64,000 nucleotides of DNA from Crotophaga sulcirostris. Its lineage: Eukaryota > Chordata > Aves > Cuculiformes > Crotophagidae. The DNA lies in the NCBI GenBank assembly GCA_013397455.1, contig VYZB01000120.1, forward strand, positions 1,275,461-1,339,460, written 5' to 3'. A model generated the notes under the pieces. The model did not search any database. It saw only the letters and a program-made list of their open reading frames with translations, and was not told the DNA's origin. This document shows positions 47,387 through 58,620 of the stretch, piece by piece (positions within the stretch are counted from its first letter, which is position 1; each line of letters starts with the position of its first letter). The translations under genes and the position numbers were made by a program.

Positions 47387-49854
47387 ATTGTATTATTTGA
47401 AACATTACTTTGTGAGGCAACGGATGAAGGTCTGTCAACAGACTGTGTGAACTGCTAGCACGAGACTAAGACAAAATATGGGCCATTTACAGATTGTTGG
47501 TAATGAGTTTAATCTACTCACGCCTACAAAATGTAAATTAAGGTTTTCATTAGGCTGTCTGGGAGTGTAAGATGTTCCCTCTTTTGGGTGCCCAACATAG
47601 TGCAAAGGAGGTGCACTGGTTTCAGTAGGGCCTGAACGAGAGGAAAGGAGATTGTGGGGAGGAGAAAAGGAGGAATCACAATGCAGCAGGAGAGACAAAT
47701 AGACCTTGATAATGTGATCTTTCTCCATTGGAAACATTTCTTCTCCTAGTATATCACCTCTTCCTGTTTCTGTTGGTGTAAAATAGCTACTGCATGTAGG
47801 AAATGAAAGTGTATAGAGGAAGCCAGGTTTCCCATTCCTGGGGGGTGTGGGAAAGCATGGAGGTACTCGGATTGGGAGCATTTCCACATGTGTATGGCCA
47901 TTGGGAAGTGGGTGAGGAGGAGGAGGTGTGCCTACAAACCAGGTTGTCCTGCAGGTTGTCAGGAGAGATTAATTTCCTTGCTGTAGAATTTAGGTGAAAA
48001 AATGTTGTGACAAATAAAGAAGTTTGGGGAAGGAAGGTTGAGTGAGGCAACTTCCACCACCGACGTCCTCGCCACCAGAAACCAGCAGGGAGCAATGATG
48101 GCTCTGTCCTTGTCACATGAAAAACTCTGCTGTCCTGCAGACTAATGACTAGTGACTAATGAGGTTTATCTCTGGCAGCCAGGGCTCAAACACTATTTTG
48201 GGTGCCAACCATCACATCATGTAGTAATTTTACAGAAGGGTGTCATGCACAAATCCCAATGCCTGTTATGGAGGTTGATGTGGCTGGAAGTGCTGAGCAG
48301 AATGGCTATTTTTGTGCTGTTCCTGTTACACAGTTGAACAGCTGGCTCTGTGCTCTGACAGACACTCAGGAAAGTCCAGCGTGGCTTAAGAGTGAGAGGG
48401 CATTGGACAAGAGAAATTCTGCACGAGACACTGCGATGCCCCAACCAGGTTTTCAAGACCCCTGAATTTCTTTTGGTAGTGTATGAAAGAAGCTATAGAA
48501 GCAGAAGAGATAGTAAGAGCTTGCCTCTGATATAACTTTTTCATTTCAATGTTATAGTATTATTCTGGAAGGAGTTACTATGAGAGCTATAAATTCATAT
48601 AAGCTTTTTAAAGGAAATCCCAGTTTTCTGATGAGCTGTGTGGAGAGAGATGGTTATATTGGGTCAGTTGTGTGATTACTCCCCAACGCTCTACTTTGCT
48701 CAGCCTTTACAGTAAGTTAAAGACCTTTGCCAAGAAAGCAGGCCAAAATGAGGGTGAAGACTGATTACAAGGAAGTTATTTATAACAACCATAAAATTAA
48801 GTCTTATCAAGTGACAGCATTATCCCGTGGTAATAGACAAATTCTTCTTTGTTCGGAAAAGCTAATTTGGATATAAAAAATTCAGGCTGACAACTGAAGC
48901 ATGATGGCTGATATGCGCATGATGACTTGTTTTCCAAGGTTTAGAGCTTTTATTGCAGCTCTCTAAGCTCAGATGAACAGTTTACGTGCCCAACCAGTGG
49001 CCCAAAACATAAGAAGTTTGCAAATCTCAATGTTTTCAGCAGCTCCATTTCAGGCTGTTGAAAACCATTAGCAATGCACCATGATAACTGGTTAAAAGAA
49101 AAACATACTATTCAAACAAATCTCCATTACACTGTCTTCTTTATTTTTGTACTTCTTTTGTGGCTATTATGGGGATTTGTGTGTTTTTTCTCTATTTTCT
49201 GAGTCTCTCCATTATCAAGAGGTAGAAAGTGACTGCCTAAATGGACTTTTTTATTATTTGAATTGTACACAGGTTGAGCACTGTGCACAGAACATGGAAA
49301 CAGCACATAGTGGTGCTGATTTTATTTGCAATTAAGCGGTGTGGAGCCGTAAACTAAGTTCAGCTACAGCTCCTGCAAATATCACAATGATATCTTATGT
49401 CTGCTTCTTGCTCACAGGCAAATAACCTTCACCTGGGCCAAATAAACTGCAAGGATTATGTCCTGTGCACCAACAACAAATAAATATGAAAGTGTAAGAG
49501 TAGGAAGTTTATTAGACTGAGATCCACATAATGAATGGCATCATAATGAAGCTTTTAATATTTAAACTGGAAATGAAAACAAAATGATAGAAAAATGCTG
49601 AGCAGGCTGCCAAAATAAATTTTTCAAAGGCAAGATGAAACCTTCCCTGACTCCCCTGTGGCAATAGCCTCCCTGAGGTCACCACTACCTCCTCCAGACA
49701 TGATGAGGAGTGAGGTGTTAGGGCTTTCTCACAGTAAAAATCAGCCAGATTCCACAGGAGGGTTGATGAAGTGGTGGGCAGCCAGGCTGTGCTGCGAGGA
49801 GGGGAGTAGAATTCAGCTGGGGAGAGAGGAAGAAATCCAGCCTGTCTCCTAGAT
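47387..49854. other. Unassigned DNA
   Basis: I see no gene. The 150-codon minus-strand frame at 47435-47887 has no recognisable domain and is about the longest expected by chance. The stretch around 48800-49080 is unique-looking, with nothing decisive. Confidence 0.5.
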
Positions 49855-50010
49855 GCCCAGAAAGGACAAGAGGAGACATAGCTACTGGTGGCAGCAAGGA
49901 AAAATGCCAGTGGGATGTAAGGAAAAAAAATTTTCCTCATGGAGGTAGTTAAGCATTGGAGCTGTGTGGTCTGTCCTTGGAGACGTCCAAAATTAGACAG
50001 GTGTGCAGAA
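49855..50010 (+). mobile_element. Diverged CR1 fragment, plus orientation
   Basis: GAAAGGACAAGAGGAGACAT, GGATGTAAGGAAAAAAAATT, GGTAGTTAAGCATTGGAGC and CTGTCCTTGGAGACGTCC follow the order of the CR1 3' region, with about 15 bases missing after GCATTGGA. It is older than the tail-bearing copies and ends before the tail. It underlies part of the 190-codon minus-strand frame at 49512-50084, which is therefore not a gene. Confidence 0.6.
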
Positions 50011-51471
50011 AACTGGGATAATGAACAAAGTGAGGGACCCAGCAGCGCTACGGTCCTTAACTCTGCACTTGCACCCAGCTGCATTAGGTGTACAGATGTT
50101 GCTTAAAAATACTCTACCCTGTGGCAGCACGGCACTGGCAAATATTTCTGGTGTTGAGCTGGCCTTAGCCCCTTACGCCTGTGCGGTGCCGACTGACCAG
50201 TCAGACTCTGAAGGTCAGAATATCCTGTAAACTGCATAGGATCCGTGATGCCTTTTAGCTCCTGCCAAGTCACTTGCTCGTGACTGCAGGGGGAAATAAA
50301 TGCGTGCCCTTGGCAGCTGCCTGGCTTTCACTAGGACACAGCATTTAATCACATGCTAGGCATAGCATTTGGTACAACAAGGTTTTCTCCTCCCCAGAGA
50401 ACTTTTTTGGTAGTTCTTTTGCAGTACTGCTTTTTGGTAGTTCTTTTGCAGTTCTCCTCCCAGTCTCAACACTCATTTCGGTGCTTATTTCACTTCAGGA
50501 AATCTTTAGCATTCCACTAACTCTACCTTTTGATTTTCCTCTGTGAAACTTCAGACTAAGTTTTTAAGAGAGAAGTTATTGGTGTAATACTAGCAGCTTC
50601 AAGTTACTTTTTTAGTATTTGCTTTTAACAGAAGCAAAAAAAACCTAGACTGGGACGGGACAGTTTTCCAGCAAAACCACCTAGAGAAAAAAATTGCAGT
50701 GCTTTCTGCGTAGGCTAGAGTTTAGTGAATGAGGTTAGTAATTAAAAACAGCTGAGAATATCTTTTTGGAAAAAAAGTCTTTTTATCTTGAAAATATTAC
50801 AGTATGAGCAGTATGAGCAGCCCACTGGAAAGTATTTTAAACCATGGTATGTAAAGTTCACACAGTATAAGAAAGGCATTAAACAGGAACGTCAGTTCCA
50901 TTGAAAGATATGGAGCTGGTCAACAATGAAATTGGTGATTTGAAAGCACTGATCAGAAATATCCAATTGTCTGCATTTAAAAAACCATACACTCCTTAAA
51001 AGACAGCAAGTGATCAAAGAGCGTTCCAGCTATAGTTTATTCCATTCTAGCTGCATGTTTGTAACATTTCATTGATTTTTGTAACATCATCTTGACTCAT
51101 TGAAAATTCCAGCCTTGTTCTCTGCTGAAAAGCATGTATAATTTATGTAGATTTTATATACACCTGTGGAATTCACAGTTCTGATGGATATGGGTCCGGC
51201 AAAGAGTAAAGTCAGGGCCCTGAATTTTAGGAAAGCAAACTTCCAGCTCTTCAAGGTGTTAGTCAACAGGACCCCTTGGGAAACTGTCCTCAGGGAGAAA
51301 GGAGCAGAACAGAGCTGGCAAACCTGTAAGGACACTTTCCATAAAGCACAAGTACTCTCAGTCCCCAGGTGTAAGAAATCAGGAAAGCAGGGCAAGCCAT
51401 GGGTATAGCTGAGTTGAGACCTGATGGTCAAACTTTAGGGCAAGAAGAAAATGCATAGGCAGGGGAAGCAG
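50011..51471. other. Unassigned DNA
   Basis: Only the small direct repeat at 50403-50452 and a doubled AGTATGAGC phrase near 50800-50820 stand out. No gene is recognisable; frames at 51087-51431 and 51166-51408 overlap on opposite strands and lack known motifs. Confidence 0.5.
50403..50452. repeat. Two-copy direct repeat with a 27-bp period
   Basis: TTTTTGGTAGTTCTTTTGCA occurs in both copies, starting near 50404 and 50431, with near-identical ends. The copies are almost identical, which implies a recent local duplication. Confidence 0.85.
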
Positions 51472-51545
51472 GGAAGTGTTAGGTATATGGTTGGACTTGA
51501 TGATTTTAAAGGTCTTTTCCAACCTAAATGATTCGGTGTGATTTT
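51472..51545 (+). mobile_element. CR1 3'-terminal scrap, plus orientation
   Basis: GTTGGACTTGATGATTTTAA and GGTCTTTTCCAACCTAAATG are the last part of a CR1 element, followed by a decayed tail. Only about 70 bases are left. Confidence 0.85.
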
Positions 51546-51626
51546 GCTTCTGAAGCTTAAGCAGAATTGTTAGATGAGCTTTGAGCAGGGAAAATATGGG
51601 AAAAAATACCTCTTCTGAAATAAAAA

Positions 51627-51668
51627 TACAAATATATACACATATAAACATATATCATATATATACAC
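51627..51668. repeat. TA/CA-rich simple tract
   Basis: The tract has mixed ATATA, ACACAT and CATATA units. It is a degenerate dinucleotide repeat. Confidence 0.65.
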
Positions 51669-52334
51669 CTTACTGATTTTTCTCAACTACTATTTAGTCA
51701 AAGTGACTAGGGAAAGGTACTGAAAATTGGCCAGAATATAGCCAAAAAGAGGGATTTTTGGCACTCTGGTGTATATTGTCTTATTTCATAGTGATGATCC
51801 TTTAAAAAAATTTAAAAAGTGGTTTGTTCGTTTTTTTCAATACAATACATATTTTGTTTTGTATGAATTAGCCATGCATTGATCCCAAGGCCCCAGCACT
51901 TATGTGCATGTGGCTCACTGTACAGCTTACTTTTCCTTCATCTATCATGTGCTCAGCAAGGTACGAAGTAGGCTGTTTTAGATGACAGCAGGTAAGACAA
52001 GGCTGATGGCAAGCTCACATTCATATCAGTAGAAGCACAAATAGTTGCAAAGAGAGATGGGGAAAAAAAAGCCCTTTCCAGCAATTTTTTGTTCATGTCC
52101 ATATTTACTGTTCTGGGATTTTTCCCTTTGAGCTCCTAGCAATGAGGGATATTGTGGGAATTACTATTGTTGGGTAATTTTTTTAATAAAACAATTAACA
52201 TGGTAATAGTAGTGGGGTTGTTTTTCCCTATACCAATACCAACTTTCTTCTGTTTTTTAATCTGAAATCAGGGCTGGTGTGGAATGGGAAGCTATGGTCA
52301 TAAGCATTGATATCAAGTTTCTGCCACCTCCTGA

Positions 52335-52425
52335 CCTGGTGGTCAGCAGGCTACAGTGCTCACTTGGGAAGCTGGGAAACTGGGTTTAAACTTCTGGCAC
52401 TGCCACCAGGGTTTTAAACCCAAAT
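52335..52425 (+). mobile_element. Possible old tRNA-derived SINE (MIR-like)
   Basis: TGGTGGTCAGCAGG at 52337-52350 resembles a Pol III A box, and GGGTTTAAACTT at 52382-52393 resembles a diverged B box at tRNA-like spacing. CTTCTGGCACTGCCACC follows, in the style of old amniote MIR-type SINEs. It is diverged and has no clear tail. Chance resemblance is possible. Confidence 0.35.
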
Positions 52426-55400
52426 ATCTTGCCTCTCAGAAATGCGTTGTACCCTCCTTGTTATGAGATACAGAGGATGGAGCAGGGGAAATGCTCTCAA
52501 ATCCTCTTGTCAATGGCACAAGACCTTGAGTGGTTGGGCATCCAGCAAAGCAAGGAGGAAGGGCAACCACCTTGTGCCCACGTGAGCAGTCAGCCCTCCC
52601 CCACGAGCAGCTATGCTTTTTCTTCCTTCCTTTCCCAAAGACTTTTTAACAAAATGGAACTGTGCTGCAGGAGGGACTGGCAACCAGCCAGCCTTAGAAA
52701 TATTGCTCAGGTAGCAGAGGCAGGCAGATATAAATCTTCCTTAGGGCAGCCAGCTGTGCCCTCCCTGAGCCATTGGGTAAAAGGTAGCAGGAGCAGGTCA
52801 GCTTTTGGGAGATTTTTGGAAATACAGTATAGCCTTTAATTTCTTTTGCTAGTCTTGATGATAAAAAAATGTAGTTTAATGTTTTATATTAAAACATACT
52901 TAAGGCTTTTTTTTTTCATTTACTTGTTGAGCATACCCTCGAGCTGTGAAAAGTAAAAGAGGATTAAGATGTGTCTCAGGATCTTTTTTTTTTTTTCAAA
53001 AAAAAGCACCTTGCAAGATTTGAAGGAAAACCCTTACAATTACTGCCAAGAATATAGTCCATTAAGTGTTTGCATAGCACCAAGTGGTGCCTGAACTCTT
53101 CCCTAATGACTAAGTTGTGTGGAGACCATTTGCTACATACAAATTTGTCTATCCAAGGGAATTACCTCAATAGGAAGTTTCTAAAATGCATTTTATTACA
53201 TTTTTTTTGGTGATGTTTGATCAATTTTCTGTCTTCATTGCTGAAGTCACAGTGAAGAACAGAGTACCTGTACTGGGATGGATCTGGTGAGAACAGCATG
53301 GTTGATATTTGCAGCAAGGTGTGTCTTCAGCAAGTCAATTGTAGGGTCTTTTCACAGCCTGCAGGAACTGAGGTTTACCTTCACCATAAAGGGCTCACAG
53401 TGTCCCATCTCCTCTCAGGACCTGTCATGATCCTTACCTTAGTGGTTCAGCGGCCTAGCACTTGAGGATGAGTTTCACTGAAGCACCCTGAAGACAGGAC
53501 AGACTCTCTCACCATGAGCTGCTGTTGAGTGTACAGTCATTGTAAGTAGAAGATGGCACAGATGAGCTGTTTGCAGTTGTCTTTGCTGCTGAGGAGCTGT
53601 TTTATGTTCTGTATTAATATACTAAAAGGGAGCACATAAAGCTCAGGGTTATTGTCCTTCAGCATGGTAAATGTGCGTATAGCTACAGCACATGTTTATA
53701 CAGGCATTACAGTCTGTTTCAAGAAATATAGAAAAGAACACTCTTGCATGACACTTTATAATCACATAGTTGATTCAAAATACATCTAGAAAGCCCAGTT
53801 TTTCTGTCCTTCCAAACTTCTGCTCACAGTAAAGAAAAGTGTGAGGCCAGCAGAAGTCTCCCATATAATTTGTTTGCCTGACAGGCACGTGGCTGTGCAG
53901 TGAGCTGATAATCAAAGGCTTTGGTTCAGAGCAGCCATAATCATTCCAATATCTCCATAAAAACACACAAACCTTTTAGAAATAATTCATGCTTGAGCCT
54001 ATGTCTCCCAAGGAGGCTTATGGGTGTTCTGTATTTTTTAAGGATGAAGACGTTACCACTTAGCAGCAAGGCTTCAGAGCACAGCAAATCTGGTGTCAAA
54101 ACTTGGATCAAAAATCAGGTATTCCAAATTCCTATGCTTGATGTGGCAAGCATAACAAAAAAAATACAAAAACAAAGGGAAAAATACTTTTAATTTTGAA
54201 TGCAAACAGGCAGCAGAAAGCTGGGCATACAGGTGGGTAGGTGTTGAATTTCCAAAATTCACAAGCCAAAGCCTGCTGCTTGCCAGCTGCATCTGGTATG
54301 TGCTGGTTGTAAATTTTCATCCCACCTGAACAAACATGGCACATCCTAAATCCTTCAATTAATAAATAGATATGAGACAATCCCTGCAATTAGAAGGCTG
54401 ATCACACATTTGCTTCTGCCTCTAGACTACTTAGGCCAGGAAAAATAGGCTCATGGTGCTGGAAACAAGAGCTGGTGCTGATGAAAGGGGTTCCCAAAAT
54501 GAAGTAGCAGTCTCAGAAAGAAGAAGGGAGCCTGGCAAAAAGAAGGCAAAGATCTTGCCAGAGGAATAACCTGGCAGTGGGGCAAGATGCAGGGGAGCAG
54601 ACAGCTTGTGGCCCATGATGCCTGAGACTGTTAAGGAAGAGCAACAGCATGGCATGAACCAACCTGACTTTCTGATTGACCATCCTGGGTCAGCAGTAAC
54701 CTCCCTGCTGACATGAATGGTGACACCTTGTGACTATAGTGCTCGAGGCAGCAAGGGAGTGTGTGCGTCAAATGAAGTTAAAACTCTTGCCTCTGTTTTA
54801 AGAAATTAAGAGTTAAACAGAGACACTACAGGCTGTTGTTCACTGTGTCTCACCCGTGACGGCATCCTGTTTTCAAATTATCCTTTTCAGCCAAACAAAA
54901 TTTCCAAAGAATGTAAATGACTGGATCCATGAGGTTTCCCTAACCCCCTTGGTTTAATTAGACCTGTACAGCTGCCAATGATTTATTCTCTCCTGACACA
55001 CTACCATCCTCTTGCATAATCTCCTAGGTGGATGCAAGTCACTGTTATGAAAGAAGCCATACATTGCCTTCCTCTGGAGAAACTCAAGAACTGCCAGACA
55101 GACATACACCCCTGTCACTGTCCTTGCTAGGGTTTATTAATAACACTGGTAACTTGATAAATCATAGATTTTTCAAAGTTTCTTCTAAAAACAAGCATTT
55201 AATGCTTGACTGATACCTCTGTTGGAGTGGGTATGGGGGGAATTCAGAAAGAAAGGAGTCTGTGTATTAGTGAAATGTCTCGCCTTCAGCATCTCACTCA
55301 AGTGATGTCCCAGTTGTGTAATTCCTGCATTCTGCCTCACTTTTGAAATCACATATCCTCAGCAGGCATTAATAATAAAGACAATTTGTGTCTCTTTTTG

Positions 55401-55616
55401 TAAACCCCTTCTGGTCTTGTACAGTGAAACCGAGTTTCTAGGGATCCAGAAAAAACTGGAAGCATTTATGTAGCTGTTACATCAAAACAGTGGATTTTTT
55501 TCTGGCAGAAAAATTATCTTAAAAGTCTGTAAAATGGCCACTATTTGAAAGACTGTCTGATTTAGGCAGGGGACTATCAGCCAGAATTCTAGTAGACATC
55601 AGAAATTACTGTAATT

Positions 55617-56140
55617 TCATAGAATCATTAAAGTTGGAAAAGACCTCTAGGATCATCCAGTCCAGCCTAACACCACCATGCCTATTAAACCATGTCCCAA
55701 AGTGCCACATCTACACATTTTTTGAACACCCCCACGGATGATGACTCCACCACTTCGCTGGGCAGCCTGTTCCAATGGTTCACCACTCTTTCACTAAATA
55801 AATTTTTCCTAGTACCCAATCTAAACCTCCCCTGGTGCAACTTGAGGCCATTTCCTCTCATCCTATCACTTGTTACTTGGGAGAAGAGACCAGTGCCCAC
55901 CTCACCACAACCTCCTTTCAGGCAGTTGTAGACAGTGACAACGTCTCCCCTCAGTCTCCTTTGCCCCAGGCTAAACAACCCCAGTTCCCTCAGCCACTCC
56001 TGATAAGACTAGTGTTCCAGAACCTTCACCAGCTTTGTTGTCCTCTTCTGAACATGCTGCAGCAGCTTCATGTCTTTCTTGTGCTGAGGGACACAAACCT
56101 GAAGACAGTATTCGAGGTGCAGCCTCATCAGTGCCACACA
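55617..56140 (-). mobile_element. CR1 retrotransposon, about 520 bp, reverse orientation
   Basis: It opens with TCATAGAATCATTAAAGTTG and GGAAAAGACCTCTAGGATC. It runs through GACTCCACCACTTCGCTGGG, CTGTTCCAATGGTTCACC, AATTTTTCCTAGTACCCAAT, GGTGCAACTTGAGGCCATTT, CTGAACATGCTGCAGCAGC and GTATTCGAGGTGCAGCC. It is among the longest and best preserved CR1 copies here and includes an ORF2 remnant. No T block falls in it. Confidence 0.95.
55685..55978 (-). pseudogene. CR1 ORF2 C-terminal remnant, 97 codons open
   Basis: The minus strand stays open for 97 codons and keeps CR1 ORF2 tail phrases in order: [46 protein letters not shown] and [14 protein letters not shown]. In intact CR1 this region follows the reverse-transcriptase domain at the end of ORF2. 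The endonuclease and catalytic parts are absent because the copy is 5'-truncated, so it cannot move by itself. The preserved frame suggests a fairly young insertion. Confidence 0.85.
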
Positions 56141-56775
56141 TTGCTAAAAAGTGATGTTCACATTGAAAGTTGTCACCCCTGTGAGAGCAATTTATATGGG
56201 AACCTTCAGGGAACCTCATTCTTATTTATCCAGAAAAAATCCCAAGAAATAGCACAGGTACTCCCACAGACTGCAACTTTGCCAACATTTTACCTCTGTC
56301 TGTGTACTGGTCCAGTCTCTCAAGATACTCAAGAGGGCTGAACACGTTATTAAAAAATGAAAGGCATAGTGACACATATGACTGTGGTATGAATTTCTCT
56401 ACAGCCTTCCAAAAGATCCAGTCCTTAGGGATAACAGCAATGAGGTGGTTGCACAGCTGTCAGAGAGCTGCTGAGCAGAGGAACACAGGATTTGCCTGCA
56501 TAGCCCAGGCTGGCAGCCTTCCATTGCCAGACATTACACTGTCACAGATATTGGAGCGGGTTCGATTTGTTCTTCACACACAACGTGGACGGCCAAGAAA
56601 TTCTCTTTCAGCCACTCAGTACCCGGATTTACTGTTAAGCTCCCACTGGTTTACGTTGGGTAATTCTGCATAACTTAGTAGTCCCTCAACACACATTTCA
56701 AAGACTGAGCTAAAAAAAATTCAAAAAATTGTATCCCCCTGCCTTGAAACATATCTTTTTTTAAGGAAAATACAC
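56141..56775. other. Spacer between two inverted CR1 copies
   Basis: The first 30-100 bases may still be diverged CR1. The rest is not recognisable. The plus-strand frame 55835-56341 begins inside the CR1 copy and is an antisense accident. The frame at 56302-56673 has no known motif. Confidence 0.5.
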
Positions 56776-57162
56776 AACATCTTTCCTGGAAAAGAGAAGG
56801 CTCCAGAGAGACCTTATTACAGCCTTTCAATACTTAAAGGGGGCTTATAAGAAAGATGAAGAGAAGCCTTTTACCAGGGCTTGTAGCAATAGTACAACAA
56901 ATGGCAATTGCTTTAAACTGAAAGAGGGTAGGTTTAGATTAGACATAAGAAAAATTCTTTATGATGAGGGTGGTGAGACACTGGAACAGGTTGCCCAGAA
57001 AAGATATGAATGTCCTATCCCTAGAAGAGTTCAAGGTCAGGTTGGATGAGGCTTTAAGCAACTTGATCTAGCGGAAGATGTCCCTGCTGTGGGAAGGGGG
57101 TTGGACTAGATGATCTTTGAGGGTCCCTTCTAATCCAAACCATTCTGTGAGTCTATAAAAGC
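56776..57162 (+). mobile_element. CR1 retrotransposon, about 385 bp, plus orientation
   Basis: GAAGGCTCCAGAGAGACCTT, ATACTTAAAGGGGGCTTATA, GGTAGGTTTAGATTAGACAT, GAGGGTGGTGAGACACTGG, AACAGGTTGCCCAG, GGTCAGGTTGGATGAGGC and TTGGACTAGATGATCTTTGA follow the CR1 3' order. It ends in an ATTCTGTGAGTCTATAA decayed tail. It lies in inverted orientation to the copy at 55617. Confidence 0.95.
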
Positions 57163-58361
57163 TATGGCTGTCTACATAGACATATTTTTATCTGAAAATA
57201 AAGTTTTCATTCAGTAGCAGTTATGACCAGCAGTCACTCCCCACCGCCTTATCCCCCTCCAAATAGCTCCATCATTTCAGTGCTGAAACCAAACTCTATA
57301 CCTTAGGCAAGAGTGACATCTACTGTCTGTCACCACCAGCAGCCCCAGAGCTGATGCATCACTATCCCACTGGCTGCCCTTCAACCTCCCCAGATTGTAA
57401 AGACATAGGTGGAGGTAAACTCCACGCATTTCTGCCTTCAGGTCTTCAGTCCATATTGTCAATTAAAATGAATGAGAGTCAGCGTTTTACTAAATATTAG
57501 TAAATCACCCAAACTTCTGGTTGATAAAAAAAATATTATGTTTGGAATTGTTAGTACCAAAGTTAGAACATATGCAAACAAAGCAGTACTACTAGCAACT
57601 CAAAAAATTAATACATAGAGAAGGTGGGAGTTCTCAGGAATTGGGCATACGTAACCAGCCAGGCTAATCCTCCTTCATTTTGAGGAGTAGTCTGCAGGGG
57701 GTGAGAATCCAGACCGTGAAATCAAACTCAAATCAAACACGCTATTTGAATGGTGAAACTTTTTGATATTGAAAATAGATTGCAATCTAACCCATGAACA
57801 CAGATCTCAAAGCATCCCCACCAGGACTTTTGTGTGTTCTCAGCCTTGTCCTACAGTGAAATATCACAATGCAGGCTGAAAGAAAGCATTCCTGCTAAAC
57901 ACAAGCTTGACAATCTGCTTATCAGAAAGTTTTTAAGCCTCAAGTCAAATGAATAATTTCAGGATACAAATTTCTCTTTCAATCCAGGCTGCTCTCTGCA
58001 TGGGAATGCTGGAGTGCATATCTACACACAGCCATACATGCCCAAATACTAAGTATGGAAAAGGAATGTGAAGGACTGCACTGTCTTTAGGACTAATAGA
58101 ATGTAAAAAAGGAAAACTAAAATATTTCAGCTAACAACTTCAGTTTTGCAGTCTTCGAGACTCCTGGGGAACAGGGATCAGACAGACTGATGTACCTCAT
58201 TGGTAAACGCAACACTCTAGCTGTGGAAAAGGATTTGCCAAGCTGTAGGGTAGTTCTGTTATGTCATGATTTGTCTTTCCTGAAGCAGTAGGATACTTAA
58301 ATGCTTCTTGCTCTTGAAATGATGGGTCTTTGACTACCCTTGACTTTTACAGCTGGAGACT
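57163..58361. other. Unassigned DNA
   Basis: I see no gene, RNA or recognisable repeat in this stretch. Confidence 0.5.
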
Positions 58362-58620
58362 TCAGAGCATCATAGGACCTTGAAATTAAACAGATTGGAA
58401 GGGACATCAGGAGGTGTCTAGTACAACTGGCTACTCAAAGCAGGGGTGGCTTTAATTTCAGACTAGGTTTCTCAGGGTTGTGTCCAGCTGGGACTTGAAG
58501 ATCTCCAGGGATGGTACCTGCACAGCCTCTTTGGGTGGTCTGTCCTACTGCCCAGCTGTCTTTATGGATAAAAGGTTTCTTGTTATACTCTTTTATCATG
58601 CTCTCCAAATTCTTCTTCCC
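58362..58620 (-). mobile_element. Diverged CR1 fragment of another subfamily, reverse orientation
   Basis: CATCATAGGACCTTGAAAT, GATTGGAAGGGACATCAGG, GTCCAGCTGGGACTTGAAGA, TCTCCAGGGATGGTACCTGC and CAGCCTCTTTGGGTGGTCTG give the reverse complement of a CR1 3' region. The TCCAGCTGGGACTTGAAGATCT phrasing differs from the other copies, which points to another, older subfamily. Confidence 0.82.

Larger units (their letters stand above)
51546..55616. other. Unassigned DNA
   Basis: A TA/CA-rich tract lies at 51627-51668. A SINE-like element at 52335-52425 is described separately. T runs occur at 52907-52916, 52984-52996 and 53201-53208; only the last is on the grid. The 136-codon plus-strand frame at 52429-52839 has no recognisable domain. 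Nothing else is evident. Confidence 0.5.

Noticed and set aside
47435..47887. 150-codon minus-strand open frame
   Set aside because: One frame of about this length is expected by chance in 64 kb on six frames. No known motif.
49512..50084. 190-codon minus-strand open frame
   Set aside because: Part of it is antisense to a diverged CR1 copy (49855-50010). The peptide is low in recognisable features and no splice or start context supports it.
52429..52839. 136-codon plus-strand open frame
   Set aside because: No recognisable domain, no conservation evidence available, and close to chance length.
55835..56341. 168-codon plus-strand open frame
   Set aside because: It starts inside a CR1 copy and is antisense to its ORF2 remnant.
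56550..56575. GGGTTCGATTTG as a tRNA T-loop
   Set aside because: No acceptor stem, D-arm or anticodon arm can be found around it.
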